Below are positions 1-6,478 of a DNA stretch of 17,675 bases, piece by piece. The stretch covers positions 1 to 17,675 of the forward strand of contig JALOOE010000004.1 in the NCBI GenBank assembly GCA_025454565.1, given 5' to 3'. A program made the translations under genes and the position numbers. Each line of letters starts with the position of its first letter. Positions within the stretch are counted from its first letter, which is position 1. This stretch comes from Anaerolineae bacterium. GTDB taxonomy: Bacteria > Chloroflexota > Anaerolineae > CG2-30-64-16. The notes beneath the pieces are model-generated. The model saw nothing but the letters and a program-made list of their open reading frames with translations, did not search any database and had not been told where the DNA came from.

Positions 1-952
1 GCGTCAGACCGATCATCAGGGTGCCGATGCCCATGCCGATCAGCCCCACCAGGGTCGTCAGGATACGCCGGCGGAACCCGCCCCACACGCTGAGCGTCAG
101 GCCGCCGAGCACCACGCCCAGGCCCCACATCGCATCGATCCAGCCCAACTGGAGCGCTTGTCCTCCGAAATGTTTGGTGACCAGGATCGGCATCAGCGAG
201 AAGGCCGGGTTCAGCAAGAAGTTGATCACTGCGGCCATGACCATCATCGTCATCACACCCGGCCAGTGGTAAACATAGCGCAGCCCTTCCTGCACATCCT
301 GCCAGAGGGTCGGGCGGCCGCCGACCTGCTCCGCTTCTCCCTCTCGCTGCAGCGGCTGCGGGATGGTGACAAAGAAGAGCGGTAGGATGGCGATGGTCGC
401 GGTGATGACGTCGATACCCATGATGGCCTGCATGGGCATGAAGCTGAGCAGCAGCGCGCCGAGTGGTGGTGAGATGATATTGATCACGCCGTGCAGCGTC
501 TGGTTCAGCCCAGCCACGCGCGATAGCTGCGCTTTGGGCACCATGAGCGAGGTCGAGGCCTGCATGGCCGGCCAGTGGAAGGTGCCGGCGATGGAACGCA
601 GCAGCATCATGATGTAGATCTGCCACGGCTGGATCGCTTTCGTCCAGAACAGGTAGGCGAGCACCAGGGCGCACACCGCCGAGGCGCCGTCCGCCCACAT
701 CATCACCCGTTTGCGATTCCAACGATCGACGAGCGCGCCCGCGAACGGGCCGACCAGCACCCCCGGCAAGATGGCCGCGAGGGTGGCCGTCGCCAACACG
801 GTCGCCGAGCCGGTCGTTTTCGTCAGCCACCAGACCAGCGCGAACTGTGCCAGCATGCTGCCGATCAGCGAGAACGCCTGCCCAACCCAAATCGGAAAGA
901 ATGAGGCTGTCCAGCGACGGCCGGACGGCGAGGATTGCACCTTTTCGAGCAT
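1..952 (-). CDS. MFS drug/solute exporter, DHA3-like (partial, C-terminus beyond left edge)
   Basis: A minus-strand frame is open from ATG 952-950 to the left edge, giving 317 residues with no stop. The start follows a good Shine-Dalgarno (GAGGAGGT, about 4 nt before ATG). The protein opens with a short polar stretch, then FFPIWVGQAFSLIGSMLAQF. Next come alternating hydrophobic segments and the MFS loop 2-3 signature GALVDRWNRKRVMMWAD near residues 73-89. A central hydrophilic loop holds LQREGEAEQVGG, and a second bundle starts near residue 235. This order fits the macrolide-efflux/EntS-like (DHA3) group of the major facilitator superfamily, which are proton-driven exporters in the cytoplasmic membrane. 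The substrate cannot be told. The gene diverges from the kinase gene at 1250. Confidence 0.85.
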   Translation of the reverse strand, partial: MLEKVQSSPSGRRWTASFFPIWVGQAFSLIGSMLAQFALVWWLTKTTGSATVLATATLAAILPGVLVGPFAGALVDRWNRKRVMMWADGASAVCALVLAYLFWTKAIQPWQIYIMMLLRSIAGTFHWPAMQASTSLMVPKAQLSRVAGLNQTLHGVINIISPPLGALLLSFMPMQAIMGIDVITATIAILPLFFVTIPQPLQREGEAEQVGGRPTLWQDVQEGLRYVYHWPGVMTMMVMAAVINFLLNPAFSLMPILVTKHFGGQALQLGWIDAMWGLGVVLGGLTLSVWGGFRRRILTTLVGLIGMGIGTLMIGLT

Positions 953-1027
953 ACTACCTCCTCGATCTACATAACGGCCAGCAGAATCTACCTGACTTTG
1001 CGCCACATCACTATCCGAAGCGACCCA

Positions 1028-1056
1028 ACTCTATCATGGCGACACAATAAAGTCAA
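1028..1056 (-). promoter_or_regulatory. Predicted sigma-70-type promoter for the MFS gene
   Basis: On the minus strand TTGACT (1056-1051) and TAGAGT (1033-1028) are separated by 17 nt. They lie about 75 nt upstream of the MFS start. The -35 matches consensus at 5/6 positions and the -10 at 4/6. Prediction by eye only. Confidence 0.45.
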
Positions 1057-1089
1057 TATCAGAATGAATTTTATTGATATGGCTATCAA
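1055..1089. promoter_or_regulatory. AT-rich inverted repeats between divergent promoters (possible operator)
   Basis: The 953-1249 intergenic stretch is locally AT-rich, unlike its surroundings. It contains ATATCA (1055-1060) facing TGATAT (1075-1080), and TTGATA (1074-1079) facing TATCAA (1084-1089) with a 4-nt gap. The first pair overlaps the -35 box of the predicted MFS promoter, so a repressor site for the exporter is plausible. No regulator gene is visible in the window. Confidence 0.25.
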
Positions 1090-1134
1090 GTTTACTTATC
1101 TTGCGGCAGCGTTGCGCCGGTTGCGCCGTCATGC

Positions 1135-1163
1135 TTGCCACTCGTGCAACTCTGGGCTATAAT
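1135..1163 (+). promoter_or_regulatory. Predicted strong sigma-70-type promoter for the kinase-protease pair
   Basis: TTGCCA (1135-1140), a 17-nt spacer and a perfect TATAAT (1158-1163) lie 87 nt upstream of the chosen kinase start. Spacing is optimal and the -10 is consensus. Transcription would begin near 1170. Confidence 0.65.
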
Positions 1164-1190
1164 GTTTACGCAAGACAACTCAATAAGTAT

Positions 1191-1247
1191 CAGTGTGCGA
1201 TTGCACACTGCAAAACGCCTACCCATCCTCGCTCCATAAGGAGGATG
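1191..1247 (+). promoter_or_regulatory. Structured 5' leader of the kinase gene: two hairpins, the second enclosing the RBS
   Basis: Hairpin 1 is a perfect 8-bp inverted repeat, CAGTGTGC (1191-1198) and GCACACTG (1203-1210), with a GATT loop. Hairpin 2 pairs CATCCTC (1224-1230) with GAGGATG (1241-1247). This buries the Shine-Dalgarno core AAGGAGGA (1238-1245) that sits just before ATG 1250. A shorter alternative, CTCC (1232-1235) with GGAG (1240-1243), also occludes it. No T-run follows either hairpin, so they are not terminators. The layout suggests control of translation initiation, which is an inference. Confidence 0.4.
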
Positions 1248-1249
1248 TC

Positions 1250-2602
1250 ATGACCGCTATCGCCCAGGTTGTGAAACGCACTGGCGCAGTGGTGCCGTTC
1301 AACAAGGAACGCATCACCAACGCCATCTACCGCGCCGCGGTAGCTGTAGGCGGCCGTGATCGCACGATCGCCGAGAGCCTGGCGGCTCAGGTCGTTGCCG
1401 AGCTGGAGGCGCATAACCCGCCGAGCCATATTCCCACGGTTGAGGAGATCCAGGACGTAGTCGAGCGCGTGCTGGTCCACACCGGCCACGCGCGTACTGC
1501 CAAAGCCTACATCCTCTACCGCGACGAGCGGGCCCGTGCGCGTCAGGAACGCGCGCAGCTTTCCGCGCTACCCTCCACCAACATCCCGTGGCACAAGGTC
1601 TGGGAGGTGCTCGACTGGGCGGTCGCTCACGACCTGCACACAGTCGAGCGGCTCAACGTGCGCCTGGCGCGCGGCGAGTTCGTCGAGATCGTGCGCGAGA
1701 CCGACCGCGCCTACAACGAGGATATCACCACGGCCTCTGAGATGATCCGTGCGCGCCGCGCCGGGCTGAAACTGGTCATGGTCGCCGGGCCATCTTCCTC
1801 CGGCAAGACGACAACGACGATCAAGTTGACCCACCTGCTGACGAGAATGGGGATGAAACTCGTGCCGTTGACGGTCGATAACTATTTTTTCGACCTGGAA
1901 CTGCACCCGAAGGATGAGCACGGCGACTACGACTTCGAGACACCGCAAGCGCTCGACCTGCCGCTGATCAACGAGCATCTCCGGCGGTTGATCGCGGGCG
2001 AAGAGGTGCACATCCCGTTCTACGACTTCAGGACGGGCAAGCGTCATAACGACCGCACGCCCATGCGCGTCGGGGCAGACGAAGTCATCCTGATCGACAG
2101 CCTGCACGGCCTATATGCGGATATGACGCAGGGCGTCGAAAACGCCCTGAAGTTCCGGCTCTACCTGGAGCCGTTGCTGCAAATGAAGGACGGCGAGGGC
2201 CACTATGTCCGCTGGACCGATTTGCGGTTGATGCGCCGGATGGTGCGCGACGCCCAGTATCGCGCGTACAATCCGCAGCGCACCCTGGAGCACTGGCACT
2301 ACGTGCGCACCAGCGAGAAACGCAACATTCTGCCCTACGTCAGCACCGCCGACTACGTAGTCAACACCGGCTTGCCTTATGAACTGCCCGTCATGCGGGC
2401 CCGGCTCCTCGATCACTTCGAGCGATGGGTCGATGAATACCGGGACGATCCGCTGCGCACGGATGCCTTCGCGCGCGCCGTCCGCGTCGCCAGGCTCCTG
2501 TGGGCGGTGACGCCGATGGCCGATCCATCGGCCGATGAATCGGCCATCCCGCCCGATTCGCTGCTGCGCGAGTTCATCGGGGGCAGTTGCTACACCTATT
2601 GA
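1250..2602 (+). CDS. ATP-cone / uridine kinase-like (PRK superfamily) fusion
   Basis: The protein is 450 residues. ATG 1250 is preferred over an upstream in-frame start at 1193 because AAGGAGGA lies 4 nt before it and the 1193 start falls inside the leader hairpins. Residues 4-92 look like an ATP-cone, the allosteric nucleotide-binding module of ribonucleotide reductases and NrdR (VVKRTGAVVPFNKERITNAI, then VEEIQDVVERVL, then AKAYILYRDERAR). A P-loop, GPSSSGKTT, is at 180-188. It is followed by LTVDNYFFD, DYDFETPQALDLPL, and C-terminal segments (RWTDLRLMRRMVRDAQYR, EKRNILPYV, LLREFIGGS) typical of uridine kinase-like proteins that usually carry an N-terminal TGS domain. Likely role: phosphorylation of a nucleoside or similar small molecule in the cytoplasm, with nucleotide feedback through the cone. 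The substrate is unproven. The CPBP gene follows after 22 nt, probably co-transcribed. Confidence 0.85.
   Translation: MTAIAQVVKRTGAVVPFNKERITNAIYRAAVAVGGRDRTIAESLAAQVVAELEAHNPPSHIPTVEEIQDVVERVLVHTGHARTAKAYILYRDERARARQERAQLSALPSTNIPWHKVWEVLDWAVAHDLHTVERLNVRLARGEFVEIVRETDRAYNEDITTASEMIRARRAGLKLVMVAGPSSSGKTTTTIKLTHLLTRMGMKLVPLTVDNYFFDLELHPKDEHGDYDFETPQALDLPLINEHLRRLIAGEEVHIPFYDFRTGKRHNDRTPMRVGADEVILIDSLHGLYADMTQGVENALKFRLYLEPLLQMKDGEGHYVRWTDLRLMRRMVRDAQYRAYNPQRTLEHWHYVRTSEKRNILPYVSTADYVVNTGLPYELPVMRARLLDHFERWVDEYRDDPLRTDAFARAVRVARLLWAVTPMADPSADESAIPPDSLLREFIGGSCYTY
2515..2548 (+). repeat. 12-bp tandem/inverted repeat inside the kinase C-terminal linker
   Basis: GATGGCCGAT (2515-2524) and ATCGGCCATC (2539-2548) are perfect inverted copies. 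Between them is the 12-bp palindrome CATCGGCCGATG (2526-2537). Read directly, GGCCGA[TC/TG].. recurs with a 12-bp period. It encodes the linker ADPSADESAIPP just before the conserved LLREFIGGS tail, so it probably lies in a tolerant loop. Confidence 0.5.
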
Positions 2603-2624
2603 TCCTGAGGTCACAGGAGACGCA

Positions 2625-3554
2625 ATGAAGACACTTTCCCGCCTTTTTATCTCACCCGGCGAGCGCCGGCTGCGCTCTGGCTGGCGGCTGATCCTCCAAT
2701 TCGTACTGATGATGGTGTTGAGCCTGCTGTTCGTCCCGCTCATCATGATCGCGGCAGGGCTGCTGCCGGGCATCGGCCTACTCGATGCCGGCGGCGAACT
2801 CTCGCAAAAATCGGGCGGTGCGATGCTGGCGGGGCAGGCGATCAACCTTCTGGGGATCACCATCTCGGTCTACCTGGCGCGACGTTTCCTCGACCGGCGC
2901 TCGTTTCGCAGCCTGGGCCTGGAGCGCGCCGGTGCAGGGCGCGGCCTGCTCTTCGGTTTCGTGCTGGCGGCGCTGATGATGGGCCTCATCTACGCGGTGG
3001 AGTCGGCGCTCGGCTGGCTGCGCTTCGATGGGATGGCATGGCAATCGCAGGATGCCGCCTTCGTGCTGGGGAACCTGCTGCTCTGGCTGGCGATCTTCGT
3101 GATGGTGGGCTGGCAAGAGGAGCTGTTGAGCCGGGGCTATTGGCTGCGTAACCTGATCGACGGGCTGAACGTGCCACTGGCGGCCCCGCTGGCCGCGCTG
3201 CTCTCGTCGCTGGGCTTCTCGCTGCTGCATCTGAACAACCCGAACATCTCGTGGACAGCCATCGTCGGGCTGGTGGCGGCCGGGCTCTGGTTCGCCTTCG
3301 CCGCGCTGGTCACGAAGCAGCTCTGGGTGCCGATCGGCGCACATATCGGCTGGAACTTCTTCGAGGCGACCGTCTTCGGCTTCCCGGTCAGCGGGATGGA
3401 CACCTTCGGGGTGATCCGGCAGACGCCGACCGGGCCGGTGGTCTGGACGGGCGGCGCGTTCGGGCCGGAGGCCGGGCTGATCGTCCTGCCGGCGCTGGCG
3501 TTGGGCGCGCTGGCGGTGTGGTGGGTGTATGGGAGGTTGAAGGTTGAAGGTTGA
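2625..3554 (+). CDS. CPBP family intramembrane metalloprotease (CAAX/Rce1-like)
   Basis: The protein is 309 residues. ATG 2625 follows an AGGAGA Shine-Dalgarno by 6 nt; longer in-frame starts would overlap the kinase gene. It has about eight hydrophobic segments (for example 22-45, 105-126, 143-162, 211-229 and 284-302). The CPBP motifs are in order: EELLSRG with E165, E166 and R170; SLLHLNNPN with H202; and GAHIGWNFFEA with H240 and N244. These are the glutamate pair and histidines used by the Rce1/ABI glutamyl protease family in the membrane. In bacteria such proteins are often linked to prenyl-independent processing or bacteriocin self-immunity; the target here is unknown. The last residues (RLKVEG) and the stop codon are written by a heptamer repeat, so the natural C-terminus may have been replaced. 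Confidence 0.85.
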   Translation: MKTLSRLFISPGERRLRSGWRLILQFVLMMVLSLLFVPLIMIAAGLLPGIGLLDAGGELSQKSGGAMLAGQAINLLGITISVYLARRFLDRRSFRSLGLERAGAGRGLLFGFVLAALMMGLIYAVESALGWLRFDGMAWQSQDAAFVLGNLLLWLAIFVMVGWQEELLSRGYWLRNLIDGLNVPLAAPLAALLSSLGFSLLHLNNPNISWTAIVGLVAAGLWFAFAALVTKQLWVPIGAHIGWNFFEATVFGFPVSGMDTFGVIRQTPTGPVVWTGGAFGPEAGLIVLPALALGALAVWWVYGRLKVEG

Positions 3555-3610
3555 AGGTTGAAAGTAGCGCTCCCCTGTCACCTTCAACCTGCCACCTTCA
3601 ACCTGTCACC
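3535..3610. repeat. GGTTGAA heptamer array with inverted partner (element A)
   Basis: Four perfect GGTTGAA units occupy 3535-3562. After a short spacer containing GCTCCC, inverted copies (ACCTTCAACC) appear twice at 3580-3603, ending in CTGTCACC. The arms could form a long hairpin between two convergent genes and might act as a two-way terminator, although no T-run is present. The CPBP stop codon (3552-3554) is in the third unit. The element shares unit, spacer and tail with the copy at 5211-5275. Confidence 0.75.
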
Positions 3611-3617
3611 GCCCGTC

Positions 3618-4004
3618 TCACAAGCTCGCGACGACCCGCTGCAGCTTCGCCCGCACCTGCATCCCGATCTCGCCCAGCCCCGGATTGTCCACCGCGGACA
3701 TCGAAGCGACCGGATCGATGGCCGCGACCTCGACCACGCCCGGCGCGAGCTCCTGCACGATCACGTTGCACGGCAGCATCGTGCCGACTTTGTCCTCGGT
3801 CAGCAGCGCCTGATGCGCAAACGACGGGTTGCAGGCGCCAAGGATGCGATAGTTACGGAAATCGACATCCAGCTTCTTCTTCAGGGTGGCCTTGACATCG
3901 ATCTCGGTCAGGACGCCGAAGCCTTCCTTCTTGAGCTCCTCGGTCACGCGGGTGTTTGCCTCTTCGAACGGCAGATGGATGGTTTTGTTGAAGTAGTAGG
4001 TCAC
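3618..4004 (-). CDS. DUF302 family protein
   Basis: The protein is 128 residues. GTG 4004-4002 is chosen because a consensus AGGAGG (4017-4012) sits 7 nt upstream; an ATG at 4079 lies far ahead of the RBS and would add 25 unconserved residues. The start reads MTYYFNKTIHLPFEEA. Family features follow: VTEELKKEGFGVLTEIDVKA, then FRNYRILGACNPSFAHQAL, then VGTMLPCNVIVQE, then a VEVAAIDP strand and a C-terminal helix. DUF302 proteins are small soluble proteins of unknown biochemical role, sometimes found near sulfur or redox genes. Two cysteines (in GACNPS and LPCNV) fall in the conserved core. The gene converges with the CPBP gene across the GGTTGAA hairpin. Confidence 0.85.
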   Translation of the reverse strand: MTYYFNKTIHLPFEEANTRVTEELKKEGFGVLTEIDVKATLKKKLDVDFRNYRILGACNPSFAHQALLTEDKVGTMLPCNVIVQELAPGVVEVAAIDPVASMSAVDNPGLGEIGMQVRAKLQRVVASL

Positions 4005-4088
4005 GGTCACGCCTCCTGGCAGATTGCGACGCAGTCTGTTCACGTCTGGCAATGAGTTGGATGCTCCCGCCTGAAACAAGTTACACCA

Positions 4089-4500
4089 TCAAGCCGGGCA
4101 TGTGTAGCGCATGATCGCGCGCTTCTCGGATGGCCGCGCGACCTCCACGAAGCCGGCCTTGCGGAAAGTCGAGGCCAGTCCCATGAGGCCCTCCAGCCCA
4201 CCGGAGTCATGCTGGCCCGCCGGTGGATCGACCGGGTACCCCGCGACGATCGGCGCGCCCGGAGACGCGGCATAGGCCACCGCGCCGCAGCTTGACCATC
4301 AACCCCTGGCGGCGATATAACTTTGCCACGAAGAAGCTGACGCTGCACCAGGCTGCTCGTCTACGCGCCGCCTGGTGCGCGTACGCTCCAGCGGCGGGAA
4401 ACTCTCGCGTGGGCCAAGCGAAACCCACGCAATCAGCTCAGCGCCCGCGTAGGCCAGGATACCGAGAATCTGACCGGAGTCAACCATGCCCAGCGAGTTC
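4089..4500 (-). pseudogene. Decayed GNAT N-acetyltransferase, N-terminus missing, two frameshifts
   Basis: Three pieces in two frames read as one GNAT protein. Piece 1 (about 4490-4352) gives ILGILAYAGAELIAWVSLGP and then PPLERTRTRRRVDEQP. Piece 2 (about 4350-4282) gives WCSVSFFVAKLYRRQGLMVK, the acetyl-CoA-binding RRQG region. Piece 3 (4280-4089) gives VAYAASPGAPIVAGYPVDPP and then LASTFRKAGFVEVARPSEKR, ending in RYTCPA and a stop. The first shift is near 4350-4352 and the second near 4281. They restore the original frame, but a stop lies between them. The expected N-terminal third is absent: similarity ends at about 4500, exactly where a short tandem repeat starts. It is probably non-functional. 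Sequencing indels could mimic the shifts but not the truncation. Confidence 0.7.
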
Positions 4501-4502
4501 AA

Positions 4503-4526
4503 GGTTGAGGTTAAGGTTAAGGTTGA
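4503..4526. repeat. Hexamer tandem repeat GGTTRA x4 (element B)
   Basis: Four units of GGTT[A/G]A run in tandem at a strict 6-bp period, related to the GGTTGAA heptamers elsewhere. The repeat marks the truncation point of the GNAT pseudogene and contains the stop codon of the GT2 gene (TAA on the minus strand, 4519-4517). Confidence 0.7.
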
Positions 4527-5590
4527 GATTGGGAGCTGACATCTGATTTCTGCGCAGGTTGCCGCCAATGAACCTCCGGCCTTGCCCAATGCCGCAGCCG
4601 CCACATCCAGCCGGCGGGATAGCCGAGCATCTTGGCGACGTCGCCGACGAACCGGATGATGGGGACGAGCAGGATCGAGTAGAGCTTGCCACCAAGCGGC
4701 AGTTCAGCCAGGCGCGGGCGCAGCCGGCGGTAGGGGGCCGCGCAGTAGAATAACACGCCGGCCAGCAGCACCAGCCACCAACCGGGGGAGTGGAAGAGGC
4801 TGAGGGCGAGCAGGCCGGGCAGAGCGATCAGATAAGTGGCGTAGCGGATGAGATGCCGTTTGCGCCACAAATCGGCCTTGCCGTCGCCGCGGGCGTAGCG
4901 GTAATACTGCTTGAAGAACGAGCGCAGCGAGTTGCGCGGCTGGAAATGCGCCGCGGCCTTTGGGGCCCAGGCGAATGGCCCAACTGCATCCAGCAGCCGG
5001 AGGTCGAAGATGAGATCCTCACAGTAATCGATCCACTCCGGGTAGCCGCCCGCAGCGGCCCAAGCCGCCTTCGTGTATGCCACAGAGCGGCTGGACGGGA
5101 GAAATCCGTCCGGTTTGATCTCGTCGACAGTCGGCAGTACCGTTGCCCCCATCGCGATTTCGAACGCGCTGCGCGTGTCGGGGACGAAAAAGCCGGCGAC
5201 GGATTGGGGATGTTGAAGGTTGAAGGTTGAAGGTTGAAGGGCTCCCTTGGAACCTTCAACTTTCAACCTGTCACCCTCCAACGGCGCTACTAACTCCGCC
5301 AACCAAACCGGCTCCAGCCACACGCCGGCATCTACCGAGGCGATCACATCGCCCGTCGCCGCAGCAATCGCCACGTTACGTCCGCGCGAGATGTTCGCGC
5401 CCGGCTCGACCAGCACGCGAAGTGGGAGGCGGTTGCCGTATTCCTGGATGACGGCGACGGTGTTGTCGCGCGAACCGCCGTCCACGATCACGATTTCGTC
5501 GGGTTGGCGCGCTTGCGCGATCAGCGAATCCATCAGCCGGCGGATGGACTCCCCTTCATTGAGTACGGTGCAGATGACCGATACGCGCAT
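4517..5590 (-). CDS. Family 2 glycosyltransferase with C-terminal membrane region and in-frame repeat insertion
   Basis: The protein is 357 residues, starting at ATG 5590. It opens with MRVSVICTVLNEGESIRRLM and DEIVIVDGGSRDNT, the nucleotide-sugar-binding GT-A fold of GT2 enzymes. ISRGRNVAIAAATGDVIASVDAG (66-88) carries the donor/metal region. AAGGYPEWIDYCEDLIFDLRL holds the acidic ED pair of the active site, and FFKQYYRYARGDGKADL resembles the acceptor/product QxxRW-like region. Two membrane segments (about 253-290) and another near 305-325 suggest anchoring. It probably transfers a sugar to a lipid or polysaccharide acceptor at the inner face of the membrane. Residues about 106-130 (including KVEGSKGALQPSTFNLQ) come from a heptamer repeat element and interrupt the usual path from VAPLE to VAGFFVPD. 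The C-terminal KSDVSSQSQP also derives from repeat-flanking DNA. Confidence 0.85.
   Translation of the reverse strand: MRVSVICTVLNEGESIRRLMDSLIAQARQPDEIVIVDGGSRDNTVAVIQEYGNRLPLRVLVEPGANISRGRNVAIAAATGDVIASVDAGVWLEPVWLAELVAPLEGDRLKVEGSKGALQPSTFNLQHPQSVAGFFVPDTRSAFEIAMGATVLPTVDEIKPDGFLPSSRSVAYTKAAWAAAGGYPEWIDYCEDLIFDLRLLDAVGPFAWAPKAAAHFQPRNSLRSFFKQYYRYARGDGKADLWRKRHLIRYATYLIALPGLLALSLFHSPGWWLVLLAGVLFYCAAPYRRLRPRLAELPLGGKLYSILLVPIIRFVGDVAKMLGYPAGWMWRLRHWARPEVHWRQPAQKSDVSSQSQP
5211..5275. repeat. GGTTGAA heptamer hairpin inserted in the GT2 coding region (element C)
   Basis: One TGTTGAA and three perfect GGTTGAA units fill 5211-5238. They are followed by a spacer with GCTCCC (5241-5246) and inverted copies in 5251-5268, ending CTGTCACC. 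Layout and tail match element A at 3535-3610. The reading frame of the GT2 gene runs through it without a stop. Confidence 0.8.
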
Positions 5591-5595
5591 CGAAG

Positions 5596-5666
5596 ATGCC
5601 CCGGTGCCGAAAGTGTTGAACGACTTCAGACCGGGGCATTATACCGCGGAAAACCGTAGGGGCGAA
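5596..5666 (-). promoter_or_regulatory. Predicted GT2 promoter with inverted repeat over the transcription start
   Basis: On the minus strand a perfect TATAAT lies at 5643-5638. The best -35 at 17-nt spacing is a weak TTCGCC (5666-5661). A perfect 10-bp inverted repeat follows: ATGCCCCGGT (5596-5605) and ACCGGGGCAT (5630-5639), with a 24-nt loop. It overlaps the -10 end and the expected start and reaches to 5 nt before the GT2 ATG. It could be an operator, or a 5' hairpin limiting ribosome access, since no clear Shine-Dalgarno is otherwise visible. Confidence 0.4.
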
Positions 5667-5760
5667 GCATTCCGCCCTCGATTCATCGATAATCGCGTTC
5701 TCGGACGGGATGCGCCGGCGCGCATGCCCCAGACGCGCCCAGGAATGCTTCGCCCCCTAC
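5656..5760. repeat. Inverted-repeat element with GTAGGGGCGAAGCATTCC ends
   Basis: GTAGGGGCGAAGCATTCC (5656-5673) faces GGAATGCTTCGCCCCCTAC (5742-5760), with one extra C in the second arm. About 68 bp lie between. The element fills most of the cysE-GT2 gap. It contains no ORF and looks like a REP/MITE-like intergenic element. Its left arm overlaps the weak -35 box of the predicted GT2 promoter. Confidence 0.6.
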
Positions 5761-5772
5761 CCTGCGAACGGC

Positions 5773-6474
5773 TCAAATGTGGCTGCCTCCGCTATCCACC
5801 ACCCACGCATCCGCGGTCTGCCGGTCATCGTCCAGCCGGAACTGATGCATCGTGTGCTCCAACGCCACCATGCGGGCGGTGAGATGGCGCAGCGTCTCGG
5901 TGGTGAGGTCGGGGAGGCGGTTGTGCTGGAGGTCTTCCCGCTCCGCCTCGATCAGCCCGTCGCCGCTGCGGCTCTTCACACGGCCCGGAATGCCCACGAC
6001 GACCGAATTCGGCGGCACGTCCTTCACCACGACCGAGTTGGCGCCGATGCGACTGTGTGCGCCGATAGTGATCGGCCCGAGCACCTGTGCGCCCGCGCCG
6101 ACGACCACATGATCCTCCAGCGTTGGGTGGCGCTTGACCTTCTCCCAACTGACGCCACCCAACGTGACGTTATGGTAAAGCGTCACATTCGCGCCGATCT
6201 CGGCGGTCTCACCGATCACCGTGCCCATGCCGTGATCGATGAAGAAGCCGGGGCCGATCTGCGCGCCGGGGTGGATTTCGATGCCGGTCACCCAGCGCGA
6301 TAGATTGCTCACCAGCCGCCCCAGGAAGGTGAAGCCGTTACGCCATAACGCGTGCGCCAGCCGATGCAGCCAGAGCGCGTGGAGGCCGGGATAGAGAAAC
6401 AGCACTTCCAGCGTGTTGCGGGCGGCCGGATCGCGGTCGAAGATCGCTTGGATGTCACCGCGCAGCGTTTTCAT
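5773..6474 (-). CDS. cysE: Serine O-acetyltransferase
   Basis: The protein is 233 residues and converts serine plus acetyl-CoA to O-acetylserine, the substrate of CysK. The start MKTLRGDIQAIFDRDPAARN is standard for short bacterial CysE; an in-frame ATG-less extension to 6519 overlaps the preceding gene and was rejected. YPGLHALWLHRLAHALW is followed by a left-handed beta-helix of hexapeptide repeats (about 65-160). FIDHGMGTVIGETAEIG gives the catalytic Asp-His pair (D80, H81), and LGGVSWEKVKRHP the substrate loop. GANSVVVKDVPPNSVVVGIPGRV closes the helix. The tail of about 65 residues is longer than in minimal family members. The start lies 4 nt after the stop of the dipeptidase gene, with no strong Shine-Dalgarno, so translational coupling is likely. 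Confidence 0.93.
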   Translation of the reverse strand: MKTLRGDIQAIFDRDPAARNTLEVLFLYPGLHALWLHRLAHALWRNGFTFLGRLVSNLSRWVTGIEIHPGAQIGPGFFIDHGMGTVIGETAEIGANVTLYHNVTLGGVSWEKVKRHPTLEDHVVVGAGAQVLGPITIGAHSRIGANSVVVKDVPPNSVVVGIPGRVKSRSGDGLIEAEREDLQHNRLPDLTTETLRHLTARMVALEHTMHQFRLDDDRQTADAWVVDSGGSHI

Positions 6475-6478
6475 AGTG

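Noticed and set aside
1190..2107. Minus-strand open frames (1190-1489, 1568-2107) antisense to the kinase gene
   Set aside because: They lack Shine-Dalgarno sequences and protein-like motifs. They are typical shadow frames in GC-rich coding DNA.
2111..3587. Long minus-strand frames (2111-2863, 2778-3587) over the kinase/CPBP genes
   Set aside because: The sequences are rich in R, Q, H and P with no domain pattern, opposite clear CPBP and kinase motifs.
3535..3610. Bidirectional terminator between CPBP and DUF302 genes
   Set aside because: The hairpin is large and well placed between convergent genes, but it lacks a T-run on either strand. Kept as a repeat only.
3535..5275. CRISPR-like repeats
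   Set aside because: The units are 6-8 bp in direct tandem with no unique spacers and no cas genes.
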